In this document: positions 49,271 to 57,608 of the stretch, piece after piece
Numbering within the stretch: the stretch's first letter is position 1
Layout of the letters: each line of letters opens with the position of its first letter
Assembly: GCF_000422665.1 (NCBI RefSeq)
Contig: NZ_KE383898.1
Span: forward strand, 62,001 to 126,000
Reading direction: 5' to 3'
Length of the DNA: 64,000 nt
From: Ferrimonas senticii DSM 18821
GTDB lineage: Bacteria > Pseudomonadota > Gammaproteobacteria > Enterobacterales > Shewanellaceae
The notes under the pieces: generated by a model
Databases searched by the model: none
What the model saw: only the letters and a program-made list of their open reading frames with translations
What the model was told of the DNA's origin: nothing
Made by a program: the position numbers and the translations under genes

Positions 49271-52147
49271 ATGCTTAACAACAACACCGTATCTAAAGCG
49301 GTACGTTATGCGTTGATTACCGGCGCAAGCACAGCTGCGATAGCATTTGCTCCTTCCGTAATTGCGGAAGAAGATGGTGCGGACAGCGTTGAACGTATTG
49401 CAGTAACCGGTTCGCGGATTACTCGTACTGATTTGGAAACTGCGTCACCAATTACCACAATCACCGCCGAAGATATTTCTGCTCAAGGTATTCAGGATGT
49501 CGGTCAATTCCTGCAACAGAGTGCGGTAATGTCTGGTTCACCGGCGATGACCACCACTAACAATGGTGGTAACGGCGGCACCTTTATTGAACTGCGTGGT
49601 CTTGGCTCTTCTCGCACACTGGTGCTGGTAAACGGTCGCCGTCCAGTAAGCTCTGATTTCCAGAATATTCCAGCGTCAATGATTGACCGGATTGATATTC
49701 TTAAAGATGGGGCATCTGCCACTTACGGTGCTGATGCGGTAGCTGGTGTGGTAAACATCATCACCCGTAAAGATTTTGAGGGTGTAGAGATTAGCCTTCA
49801 GACCAAGGGTTCTTTCGACGTCGATGAATACAGCGAAGATAGCTTTAGCATTGTTGCTGGTAAGTCTTTCGATAAAGGTAACTTCGTCGTTGGTGTCGAC
49901 TACGTCAAAATGGAAGAGGTCTACCAAGGCGATGTTGAAGATGTCGATTTCTTCCAGTTTCCTTGGCAGGTTTGGGGTGCTGATGCAGAAGAATCGTTTT
50001 GGCAGAACGGTCTGATTGGTACCGGTGATAACGCCAACGTGATCATTGTTGGTTCCGGTTCAGTGCCATGTGGTAACTTCTATCTGGCCGACGGTTCTCA
50101 GTGGACCAATGGTACATGTGATGGCGGCATCGCAACCGCTGATGATATGCGCCCATTTATCGGTAGTGGTGCAAACAACGACACCTACAACTACGCTCCG
50201 GTTAACTTCATCCAAACGCCTTACACCAAGATTAATGCGTTTGTGGAAGGCAGTTTTGAGCTAAACGACAGCACTACCATTTACAGTGAAACGCGCATTA
50301 ACAAGCGTGAGTCTGCTCAAGAACTGGCCGCCGTACCTTATGACACTCGTTTCGATCCTGGCTACAGCGGGATCCTACCGGACGGTACACCATTTAATGG
50401 CATCTCTGCGGACAACTACTACAACCCATTCGGTGAGGACATCGTTCGCTCTCGTCGCCGTATGCTGGAAGGTGGTCGTAGCTTTGAGCAAGATATCCTG
50501 CGCTTCCAACAAGTGCTTGGTATCCAAGGCGAGATAACGGACACTTGGTCTTATGACGTTAGCTACAACTACGGCTATTCGCAGCAGACCGATACCGATT
50601 TTGGTCAGTTGTTTGGCCCTAACTTGGCCAAAGCAATGGGCCCATCTTACCAAGATGCTGATGGCAACATCATTTGTGGTACTCCAGACAGCCCAATTGC
50701 AGATTGTGTGTCATTGAACTTGTTTGGTGGCCCAGGCTCGATCACTCCAGAGATGCTAGATTACATCACCGCTCCTTTGGTTGATTCTAGCAATTACACT
50801 CTGCAACAGATTACCGGTTTCGTGTCTGGTGATTTGTTTGAACTGCCTGCTGGTGTAGTCGGTGCTTCTTTCGGTGTTGAATATCGCAAAGAGGAAGCGG
50901 AAGCTCAGGTGGATTCAGGCAAATTCATGGGCGAAGTAACCGGCAACAAATCCAAAGGAACCAACGGCGAGTTCGATGTAACTTCGTACTTTGCTGAATT
51001 CCGAGTTCCGCTGCTGGAAGATCTGCCATTTGCTGAGCGTGTAGAGATCCCAATGGGCGTTCGCTATGACGATTACAGCACCTTTGGTGGTGAGACAACT
51101 TATCAAGTTGGCTTGGAATGGAACGTCGGCTTTGGCCTGTTAGCCCGCGGTACGTATGGCACTGTATTCCGTGCTCCTGGTATCGGTTCTTTGTACGGTC
51201 CATCTATCGATTCATTCCCATCAGCGAGTGACCCATGTCGTGCCAGCAACTGGGGTTCACTGACTCCAACTCAGCAAGGCTACTGTACTGCTGACGGTGT
51301 GCCTGATGGCGGTAGTGCCAATAACGATTCACAGCAGTTGGCAGCTGCCGGCGGTAACCCGGATCTGCAACCCGAAGATGGTGATACCCTCACTGCTGGT
51401 ATCGCTTATTCGCCGGAGTTCTTAGAAGGCTTTGATTTCTCCTTGGATTACTGGGCGGTTGAGATTGATGGTGTTATCGCTTCAATTGACGCTAAAGATA
51501 GCCTGAATGGTTGTTACCTCGGCGGCGTAGCATCGTTGTGTGGTAACGTTGCCCGTGATAGCGCTGGTGAAATTACCCGTGTTGATGAGCGTCTCACCAA
51601 CCTGTCGCGGATGACCGCAAAAGGTATTGATTTCGATGCTAACTACAAGTTTGAATTGGCCGGTGGTGAACTGCACTTGAACCTGCAGTGGACTCACTTC
51701 TTAGAGCGTGAAAACCAAACTTATAACGATGGTACCTTTACTTTTGAAATGCAGGACGTTGCTGGTCGTTTTGACAACGACGTAAGCTATGCAGAAGATA
51801 AAGTTAACTTTATCGCTCGTTACGGTTGGGAAGATCTCACTGTTCAATATTCGGCGAACTACATTTCAGGTCTGACTTATGAAGACTTGCTGTACTGGGG
51901 TACAACTCCAGTTGATCCGAATAATCCCGACGGCCCTAAGCACCAGTACAAGGTTGATTCAGTGGTCTATCACGATCTGACAGCCACCTATAACCTGCCA
52001 ACCAACACGGTTATCAGTGCTGGTGTCCAGAACTTGAGCAACGAATTGCCTCCGTACATCGAGCCAGCGTTCAATGGCAACACTGATGAGAGTACTTACC
52101 GTCTGTTTGGCCGTACTTACTTTGTACGTCTAACCCAGAAGTTCTAA
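49271..52147 (+). CDS. TonB-dependent outer-membrane receptor
   Basis: TonB-gated transporter of about 958 residues from the ATG at 49271 (AGGGAG six bases upstream). Signal peptide ends PSVIA. TonB box-like ERIAVTGSRITR is followed by the plug (RGLGSSRTLVLVNGRRPVSSDFQNIPASMIDRIDILKDGASATYGADAVAGVVNIITRK), then a barrel ending LFGRTYFVRLTQKF. The plug type belongs to the broad group used for peptides, sugars or other organics, not obviously siderophores. No Fur box upstream. It lies directly upstream of the TonB2 operon, so the pair may be functionally linked. Substrate unknown. Confidence 0.9.
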   Translation: MLNNNTVSKAVRYALITGASTAAIAFAPSVIAEEDGADSVERIAVTGSRITRTDLETASPITTITAEDISAQGIQDVGQFLQQSAVMSGSPAMTTTNNGGNGGTFIELRGLGSSRTLVLVNGRRPVSSDFQNIPASMIDRIDILKDGASATYGADAVAGVVNIITRKDFEGVEISLQTKGSFDVDEYSEDSFSIVAGKSFDKGNFVVGVDYVKMEEVYQGDVEDVDFFQFPWQVWGADAEESFWQNGLIGTGDNANVIIVGSGSVPCGNFYLADGSQWTNGTCDGGIATADDMRPFIGSGANNDTYNYAPVNFIQTPYTKINAFVEGSFELNDSTTIYSETRINKRESAQELAAVPYDTRFDPGYSGILPDGTPFNGISADNYYNPFGEDIVRSRRRMLEGGRSFEQDILRFQQVLGIQGEITDTWSYDVSYNYGYSQQTDTDFGQLFGPNLAKAMGPSYQDADGNIICGTPDSPIADCVSLNLFGGPGSITPEMLDYITAPLVDSSNYTLQQITGFVSGDLFELPAGVVGASFGVEYRKEEAEAQVDSGKFMGEVTGNKSKGTNGEFDVTSYFAEFRVPLLEDLPFAERVEIPMGVRYDDYSTFGGETTYQVGLEWNVGFGLLARGTYGTVFRAPGIGSLYGPSIDSFPSASDPCRASNWGSLTPTQQGYCTADGVPDGGSANNDSQQLAAAGGNPDLQPEDGDTLTAGIAYSPEFLEGFDFSLDYWAVEIDGVIASIDAKDSLNGCYLGGVASLCGNVARDSAGEITRVDERLTNLSRMTAKGIDFDANYKFELAGGELHLNLQWTHFLERENQTYNDGTFTFEMQDVAGRFDNDVSYAEDKVNFIARYGWEDLTVQYSANYISGLTYEDLLYWGTTPVDPNNPDGPKHQYKVDSVVYHDLTATYNLPTNTVISAGVQNLSNELPPYIEPAFNGNTDESTYRLFGRTYFVRLTQKF

Positions 52148-52163
52148 GCCGTTTGGCTTATCC

Positions 52164-52194
52164 AAAGCCCCAGCATTTGCTGGGGCTTTTTTGT
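52164..52194 (+). terminator. Terminator after the TonB receptor gene
   Basis: Perfect 12-bp stem at 52164-52175 / 52178-52189 around AAAGCCCCAGCA and its inverse, followed by TTTTTTG. This makes the TonB2 operon a separate transcription unit. Confidence 0.88.
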
Positions 52195-52287
52195 TTGTAT
52201 GGGTTGACCATCTGCCTTTGCTGGGATTCGCTAACGGAAGTAAAAAATGTGGATTAATTAGGGTTTTATCCAAACTATTTAACGATC

Positions 52288-52306
52288 TTTATTGATAATC
52301 ATGCAT
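52288..52306. promoter_or_regulatory. Weak Fur-box-like sequence
   Basis: TGATAATCAT at 52293-52302 is an exact core of the Fur consensus; over 19 positions only about 12 match. It lies between the receptor terminator and the candidate TonB2 operon promoter. TonB2 systems are often Fur-controlled, but this match is weak. Confidence 0.3.
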
Positions 52307-52398
52307 TTGGAATAAATTTCGACATAAAGCACTGTTCCGTAAGCGCATATACGTTAACCTAAATAAGAATAATTCAATCTGTGACCTCAGTAACATCC

Positions 52399-52427
52399 TT
52401 GACACATCTTCCGCCCCTATGGAATCA
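52399..52427 (+). promoter_or_regulatory. Candidate promoter of the TonB2 operon
   Basis: -35 TTGACA at 52399-52404 (perfect consensus), 17-base spacer, -10 GAATCA at 52422-52427 (weak). It is the best sigma-70 match in the 418-base gap 52148-52565, which otherwise holds the upstream terminator, the Fur-like site and a leader of about 130 bases. Confidence 0.45.
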
Positions 52428-52565
52428 TGCGAAAGCCTGCAATTGCACTGAAAAGTGTGATCTGGCGCACGACAACTACAAAGGGACTGGCCCCGGCGCC
52501 ACGCTGGGCTAACACAGTGGAATGTGTTCGGGGCTTTGGACTCACAACAAGACTGGTTGGGAACT

Positions 52566-53348
52566 ATGTCCGTGATGAAAAGAACCAAATTGGCCTCAGC
52601 AGTACTCGGGGCTTTCGCCCTCGCTGTAAGCGGCACTTCTTTCGCAGCTGACAAGCTGTCCGATATCCAAAACGCCGACAAGCAGATCCAAACCGATGCT
52701 GCTAAGTCTCAACAGAAGGTCAACAAGCTTTACGATCAGGCTCAAGACATGCTGTATGAGTACCGCTTGGTGGTGGATGAAACCGAAACCCTCAAAGAGT
52801 ACAACGACTACGTTGCTACCTTGGTTAACGATCAACAGCAGCGCATTGAATCGCTGCAAAACCAAATCAACGGCATCGAGCGCACCAAGCAAGGCGTAGT
52901 GCCACTGATGACCCGCATGATCGAGTCGCTGGAGCAGTTTGTTGCTCTGGACGTACCGTTTGAAATTGAAGAGCGTACCGCTCGTGTTGCCCGCCTGAAG
53001 GAGGTAATGGGCGATTCAAACGTATCAACCTCCGAAAAGTACCGTTTGGTTCTGGATGCCTACCAGATTGAAAACGAGTACGGCAATAAGATGAACGCCT
53101 ACGAAGGCAAGCTGGCCATCGACGGTAAAGAGATCGTAGTTGATTTCTTCCACTTGGGCCGAGTGGTGTTCTTGGCGCAATCTCTGGATCAGAAGCACGC
53201 TTGGGTATGGGATAACGACAGCCGCAACTGGACTGCGATGTCGGATGATTCTATGCGCAACGTATCCACCGCGATCAAGATGGCTCGTCGTCAAGCGGCA
53301 CCAGACTTGTTCCGTGTGCCAGTTAAAACCGCGGAGAGTGCAGAATAA
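52566..53348 (+). CDS. DUF3450 exported protein of the TonB2 operon
   Basis: 260 residues from the ATG at 52566, or 257 from the ATG at 52575. Signal peptide ends GTSFA. Long helical coiled coil (about residues 25-120, NQINGIERTKQ...) followed by a smaller alpha/beta part. DUF3450 proteins are almost always first in TtpC-ExbB-ExbD-TonB operons of Shewanella and Vibrio. Its function is not settled; a periplasmic partner of TtpC is a sensible inference. Its stop overlaps the ttpC start by one base (TAATG). Confidence 0.88.
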   Translation: MSVMKRTKLASAVLGAFALAVSGTSFAADKLSDIQNADKQIQTDAAKSQQKVNKLYDQAQDMLYEYRLVVDETETLKEYNDYVATLVNDQQQRIESLQNQINGIERTKQGVVPLMTRMIESLEQFVALDVPFEIEERTARVARLKEVMGDSNVSTSEKYRLVLDAYQIENEYGNKMNAYEGKLAIDGKEIVVDFFHLGRVVFLAQSLDQKHAWVWDNDSRNWTAMSDDSMRNVSTAIKMARRQAAPDLFRVPVKTAESAE

Positions 53349-54715
53349 TGAAAAAACTATTCACCACTGCCGTAGTGGCAGCCGCTATGACTTTCTCTGC
53401 TACCGCGGTAGCAGCAGATGCTCAGTTGAGCGCAACTCAAACCTTGGATCAGTTGCTTAACCAGATCCAATCTGAACGTCAGTCTGAAGCCCGCTTGAAC
53501 AAGCAACGTGAAGCGGAGTTCGTTTCTGAGCGAGCTGATAAGCAAGCACTGCTGAAGCAAGCCAAAGCCGATCTGGCGGCGGAAAAGCAGCGTGGCAAAG
53601 ACTTGCAAGATGCCTTTACTAACAACGACCAAGAGATCGATCGCTTAAGTGCTGATCTGGCTACCGCCACCGCCGATTACGGCGAGATGTTTGGGGTGGT
53701 TCGTCAGGTTGCCGGCGACATGTCTGGTCAGTTGGCGGGCTCGTTGGTTAGCGCCCAATACCCTGGCCGTGACCAGTTTATGATGCAGCTGGGGATGTCC
53801 AAAGACCTACCGACCATCGAAAAACTGGAAGAGCTTTGGTACGGACTGCAGACTGAGATGACTCAGTCGGGCAAGGTGGTTAAGTTCACCACCGACGTGA
53901 CCTCCTCATCCGGCGAAGTGACCTCGATGGACGTTACCCGCGTTGGTGCGTTTACCTTGATGGCCAACGGCGAGTACCTCAACTTCAATCCAGAGACTGG
54001 CACCATTTTGCAGCTGCCAAAGCAGCCTGAAGGCTACAAAGTTGCCACTGTTGGCAAGTTCCAGAGCGCTGCCCCAGGTGAAACCACTCAGGTGTTTATC
54101 GATCCTTCCCGTGGCGGTCTGCTGCAGGTTTACACCCAAAAAGCGACGCTGGAAGAGCAGTTCGAAGCCGGTGGTATCGTCGGTAAGATCATTGCTGGCC
54201 TGTTGGCTTTCGGTCTGCTGATTGCTATCTGGAAGATCCTGACTCTGACTGCGGCTTCTGCGAAGATCCGCTCGCAGATGAAGAACGTCGACAACCCTGG
54301 CAACAACCCTCTGGGTCGTATCCTCAAGGTTTACCACGATTCTAAAGACGTTGACGTAGAGACGCTGGAACTGAAGCTAGACGAAGCGATTCTGCAGGAA
54401 ACCCCACGAATTGAATCGGGCGTTAACCTGATCAAAGTACTGGCGGCAATCGCGCCAATGCTGGGTCTGTTGGGTACCGTAACCGGTATGATTGCCACCT
54501 TCCAAGACATCACCCTGTTTGGTACCGGCGATCCGAAGATCATGGCTGGCGGTATCTCGATGGCACTGGTAACCACCGTACTGGGTCTGGTTGCGGCATT
54601 GCCACTGCTGCTGATGCACGCCTTTGTGTCTGGTCGAGCTAAAGCGGTAACTGACGTGCTGGATAAGCAGAGCGCCGGTATCGTTGCAGCCCACGCTGAA
54701 CAGCGAGGCAAGTAA
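53348..54715 (+). CDS. ttpC: TonB2-system energy-transduction protein TtpC
   Basis: MotA/TolQ/ExbB-family protein of 455 residues with an extra periplasmic N-terminal domain. Signal peptide ends AVAA, then a coiled coil (about 35-110) and a globular part, followed by membrane helices: IVGKIIAGLLAFGLLIAIWKI and the ExbB-like VLAAIAPMLGLLGTVTGMIATFQ and MALVTTVLGLVAALPLLLMHAFV. In Vibrio, TtpC is required for TonB2 function and is not replaced by ExbB alone. Assigned from this architecture and operon context. Confidence 0.92.
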   Translation: MKKLFTTAVVAAAMTFSATAVAADAQLSATQTLDQLLNQIQSERQSEARLNKQREAEFVSERADKQALLKQAKADLAAEKQRGKDLQDAFTNNDQEIDRLSADLATATADYGEMFGVVRQVAGDMSGQLAGSLVSAQYPGRDQFMMQLGMSKDLPTIEKLEELWYGLQTEMTQSGKVVKFTTDVTSSSGEVTSMDVTRVGAFTLMANGEYLNFNPETGTILQLPKQPEGYKVATVGKFQSAAPGETTQVFIDPSRGGLLQVYTQKATLEEQFEAGGIVGKIIAGLLAFGLLIAIWKILTLTAASAKIRSQMKNVDNPGNNPLGRILKVYHDSKDVDVETLELKLDEAILQETPRIESGVNLIKVLAAIAPMLGLLGTVTGMIATFQDITLFGTGDPKIMAGGISMALVTTVLGLVAALPLLLMHAFVSGRAKAVTDVLDKQSAGIVAAHAEQRGK

Positions 54716-54717
54716 TT

Positions 54718-55242
54718 ATGATTTACCTGGTAGAACTCTGGGAGTCTGTCAGGGACTTCATGGCCACAGGGGGCGATGTACTCTGGCTGGTCGCAGGAGC
54801 ACTGTTTTTGATGTGGGTGCTGATGCTTGAACGCTACCTTTACGTAAGTTTCGTCTTTCCAGGCGTGCGTAAAGAGATTATCGGCAAGTGGAACGCCCGC
54901 GAAGACAGTACTTCCTGGTACGCCCATCGCATCCGTGAAGCGTGGATTTCCCAGGCACAAGAACAATTAAATGCACGTATGGGTTTGATCAATACCCTAG
55001 TTGCTATCTGCCCAATGCTGGGTCTGCTCGGTACCGTTACTGGGATGATTGCGGTGTTTGAAGTGATGGCAGTACAGGGGACTGGTAACCCACGTCTGAT
55101 GGCTGGTGGTATTTCGATGGCCACCATCCCGACCATGTCGGGCATGGTAGCGGCGCTGTCTGGAGTATTCTTTAGCACTCGCTTAAAAGCGCGTCTGAAG
55201 ATGTCCATTGAGCAGCTGATCGACAACCTACCGCATCATTAA
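54718..55242 (+). CDS. exbB2: ExbB-type proton channel of the TonB2 system
   Basis: Inner-membrane protein that, with ExbD, turns the proton gradient into TonB motion. 174 residues with three membrane helices. The last pair, LVAICPMLGLLGTVTGMIAVFEVMAV and GGISMATIPTMSGMVAALSGVFF, is the TolQ/ExbB signature. It starts 2 bases after the ttpC stop with GAGG upstream, so translation is coupled. Confidence 0.94.
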   Translation: MIYLVELWESVRDFMATGGDVLWLVAGALFLMWVLMLERYLYVSFVFPGVRKEIIGKWNAREDSTSWYAHRIREAWISQAQEQLNARMGLINTLVAICPMLGLLGTVTGMIAVFEVMAVQGTGNPRLMAGGISMATIPTMSGMVAALSGVFFSTRLKARLKMSIEQLIDNLPHH

Positions 55243-55254
55243 AGAGAGTTTTTT

Positions 55255-55659
55255 ATGGCACGTAGAAAGCATTCCGCAGGAGTGGAAGAAGCCGAAGTCG
55301 ACATGACCCCGATGTTGGACATCGTATTCATCATGCTGATCTTCTTTATCGTTACCACCTCGTTCGTTAAAGAATCCGGTATTGATGTAAACCGTCCAAA
55401 AGCGCAGCAAGCTTCCAAGAAGCCATCTGCCAACATCTTCATCGCGATCAATGAAAACGGCATCGTTTACATGGAAAAGCGTGAAGTGGATGTGCAGCGT
55501 GTACGCGCAAACGTCGAACGGATGCTAGCCGAATCTCCTGAAGCACAAGTGATGATCCAAGCCGACGAACAAGCCAAGCATGGCATTGTGGTCAAGGTGA
55601 TGGATCAGGTTAAAGCCGCAGGCATTGACCAAATCTCGGTCTCGGCGGAGGCTAATTAA
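55255..55659 (+). CDS. exbD2: ExbD-type proton-channel subunit of the TonB2 system
   Basis: 134 residues with one N-terminal membrane helix and a periplasmic domain. Asp22 in MTPMLDIVFIMLIFF is the conserved proton-carrying residue. The C-terminal domain has VMIQADEQAKHGIVVKVMDQVKAAGI. Follows exbB2 by 12 bases; the tonB2 ATG is one base after its stop. Confidence 0.95.
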   Translation: MARRKHSAGVEEAEVDMTPMLDIVFIMLIFFIVTTSFVKESGIDVNRPKAQQASKKPSANIFIAINENGIVYMEKREVDVQRVRANVERMLAESPEAQVMIQADEQAKHGIVVKVMDQVKAAGIDQISVSAEAN

Positions 55660-55660
55660 T

Positions 55661-56281
55661 ATGTTGCGATCACTGTTAGCTCTACTGATTGGTGCTGCGG
55701 TGACCTTCGCTTTGTTCTCTTTCATGGCGTTTCTGGTTGGCGGCGGTGCAAAGCGCCACGACAACCAGTTTGAAACACCACCGATTGAGATTGTGATGGA
55801 ACGGCAAGACGCTGAAGCGCAAAATCGTGACCGTCCAAAGCCGAAGCCGCCGAAGCCACCGCAGCAACCGCCAAAACCGGTTGAGATGGAACCTGATACC
55901 GCGGATCTAAGTGACGCCGTATCGGTCAATATCTCAGGTCCAGATCTTGGTGGTATCGATACCGGTCTTGGGGATCCAAGCAACGCCATGGCCCGTGATG
56001 GGGACGCCACGCCAATCGTTCGGATTGAGCCTCGCTACCCAGTTAAGGCCGCTCGTGATGGTAAAGAGGGTTACGTAATCCTCAGCTTTACCATTAACGA
56101 ACTTGGCGGTGTGGATGATGTTCAGGTGATCCAGGCCGAGCCGCGTCGACTGTTCGATAAAGAAGCCCGTCGCGCCCTACGTAAATGGAAGTACAAGCCG
56201 AAAATCGTTGACGGCAAGCCGGTGAAACAGCCGGGTCAACAGGTACGGTTGGACTTCTCCTTGGATAAAGCTAACGGCTAA
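55661..56281 (+). CDS. tonB2: TonB2-type energy-coupling protein
   Basis: Periplasm-spanning protein that contacts TonB boxes of outer-membrane receptors. 206 residues from the ATG at 55661, with GGAGG upstream; the longer frame inside exbD is not credible. One N-terminal helix (LLALLIGAAVTFALFSFMAFLVG), a Pro/Lys-rich spacer at about 58-73, and a C-terminal TonB domain with RIEPRYPVKAARDGKEGYV and KYKPKIVDGKPV. The spacer is short, as in Vibrio TonB2. Confidence 0.94.
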   Translation: MLRSLLALLIGAAVTFALFSFMAFLVGGGAKRHDNQFETPPIEIVMERQDAEAQNRDRPKPKPPKPPQQPPKPVEMEPDTADLSDAVSVNISGPDLGGIDTGLGDPSNAMARDGDATPIVRIEPRYPVKAARDGKEGYVILSFTINELGGVDDVQVIQAEPRRLFDKEARRALRKWKYKPKIVDGKPVKQPGQQVRLDFSLDKANG

Positions 56282-56293
56282 GGGGGAACAATA

Positions 56294-57544
56294 ATGGCGA
56301 TAAAAAGCAAACTCCTTCCTGCGCTGTTACTCAGCATCGCCGCTGGGGTTATCTCGACGCCAGCGATGGCGGCCAAGTGCCCCATCGACGAGCGTAAGAG
56401 TCGGGCGGTATCTGAGCGCGTTGGTAAAAAGGTCCAAAAGGCTTACGAGTTGTACAGCAACGAGCAAGTGGATCAGGCGTTGCAGATCCTGCTGGAGATT
56501 AAAACCAGCAGTGATTTTGATAAGGCCTACGTCGCGCGGATGATTGGTAGCCTCTATGCCGGTAAAGATGGCAAGGTGGATACCGCCATGAAGCACCTGA
56601 AAGTGGCGGTTGATATCAATCAGCTTGGCGGTAGCGATCACGCTAATGCGCTGAAACTGATTGCCGACTTAAGCATCTCTGAGCGTAAGTTTGACGATGC
56701 ATTGAGCTACTACAACCAGTGGATGGACTTTACCTGTAAGGAAGACGTTAACGTCTACTTGCGGATGGCCAGCGCTTACTACGAGAAAAAACAGTACCCG
56801 CAAGCGATCAGCTTTGCTGATAAATCCATCGCGATGCAAACCAAGCCTAACAAGGCGCCGTTTAGCTTAAAGATGGGTGCCTACTACGAGACCAAGCAGT
56901 ACAAGAATGCCGCCAAGATGGCGGAAGAGATTGTCCGCAACTTCCCGCAGGATGGCCGCTCTTGGGTACAGTTAGCGCAAATGTACATGCTGAGCGAAGA
57001 CTACAAAAAGTCGCTCTACACCATGGACGTTGCCTATCGTAACGGCTATTTGGAAAAAGCCAGCGAATATAAGATGTTGGCGCAGTTGTATGCGCAAAAC
57101 GACATCCCATTACAGTCGGCCAAAATCCAAGAAAAGTACCTCAAAGATGGCATGGTCGAGCGCGACGTTAACACCGTAGCGATGTTAGCCAACACCTACC
57201 ATCAGGCCAAAGAGATCGACAAAGCGGTCACCTATTACGGTGAAGCTGGCAAGATGTCGAACAACGCCAAGCACTACATGCGCCAAGCAGGCTTATTGAT
57301 GGAGAAAGAGCGCTATCAAGAAGCTAAGGCGGCGATCCGCAGTGCGATGGATGGCACTGGCCTGAAGAGTATCGGTGAAGCGCAAATGCTGTTGGCGCAG
57401 GCGCATTTCTATCTTGGTGAGTTCAAATCCGCTTACAAAGCGTGTTTTGCCGCAACCAAAGACAGTAAGACCGCCAAAAACGCCAAGAGTTGGTTGACCT
57501 ACATCGAAGACACCGCCAAGCGCAATAAAGTCTCAGTTCGCTAA
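56294..57544 (+). CDS. TPR-repeat protein of the TonB2 operon
   Basis: 416 residues with a signal peptide ending PAMA and about eight tetratricopeptide-like helix pairs (YEKKQYPQAISFADKSIAM, YETKQYKNAAKMAEEIV, LAQAHFYLGEFKSAYKACF). The gene closes the operon, in the position of the TPR partner of Vibrio TonB2 systems. Presumably a periplasmic scaffold. GGGGGA precedes the ATG. Confidence 0.88.
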   Translation: MAIKSKLLPALLLSIAAGVISTPAMAAKCPIDERKSRAVSERVGKKVQKAYELYSNEQVDQALQILLEIKTSSDFDKAYVARMIGSLYAGKDGKVDTAMKHLKVAVDINQLGGSDHANALKLIADLSISERKFDDALSYYNQWMDFTCKEDVNVYLRMASAYYEKKQYPQAISFADKSIAMQTKPNKAPFSLKMGAYYETKQYKNAAKMAEEIVRNFPQDGRSWVQLAQMYMLSEDYKKSLYTMDVAYRNGYLEKASEYKMLAQLYAQNDIPLQSAKIQEKYLKDGMVERDVNTVAMLANTYHQAKEIDKAVTYYGEAGKMSNNAKHYMRQAGLLMEKERYQEAKAAIRSAMDGTGLKSIGEAQMLLAQAHFYLGEFKSAYKACFAATKDSKTAKNAKSWLTYIEDTAKRNKVSVR

Positions 57545-57561
57545 GCGACTGCTGACCAACA

Positions 57562-57587
57562 AAAGCCCCGCGATTGCGGGGCTTTTT
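57562..57587 (+). terminator. Terminator of the TonB2 operon
   Basis: Perfect 10-bp stem AAAGCCCCGC (57562-57571) / GCGGGGCTTT (57576-57585), loop of 4, then TT. Confidence 0.88.
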
Positions 57588-57608
57588 ACTAAAAGGGAAT
57601 GATTAGGT

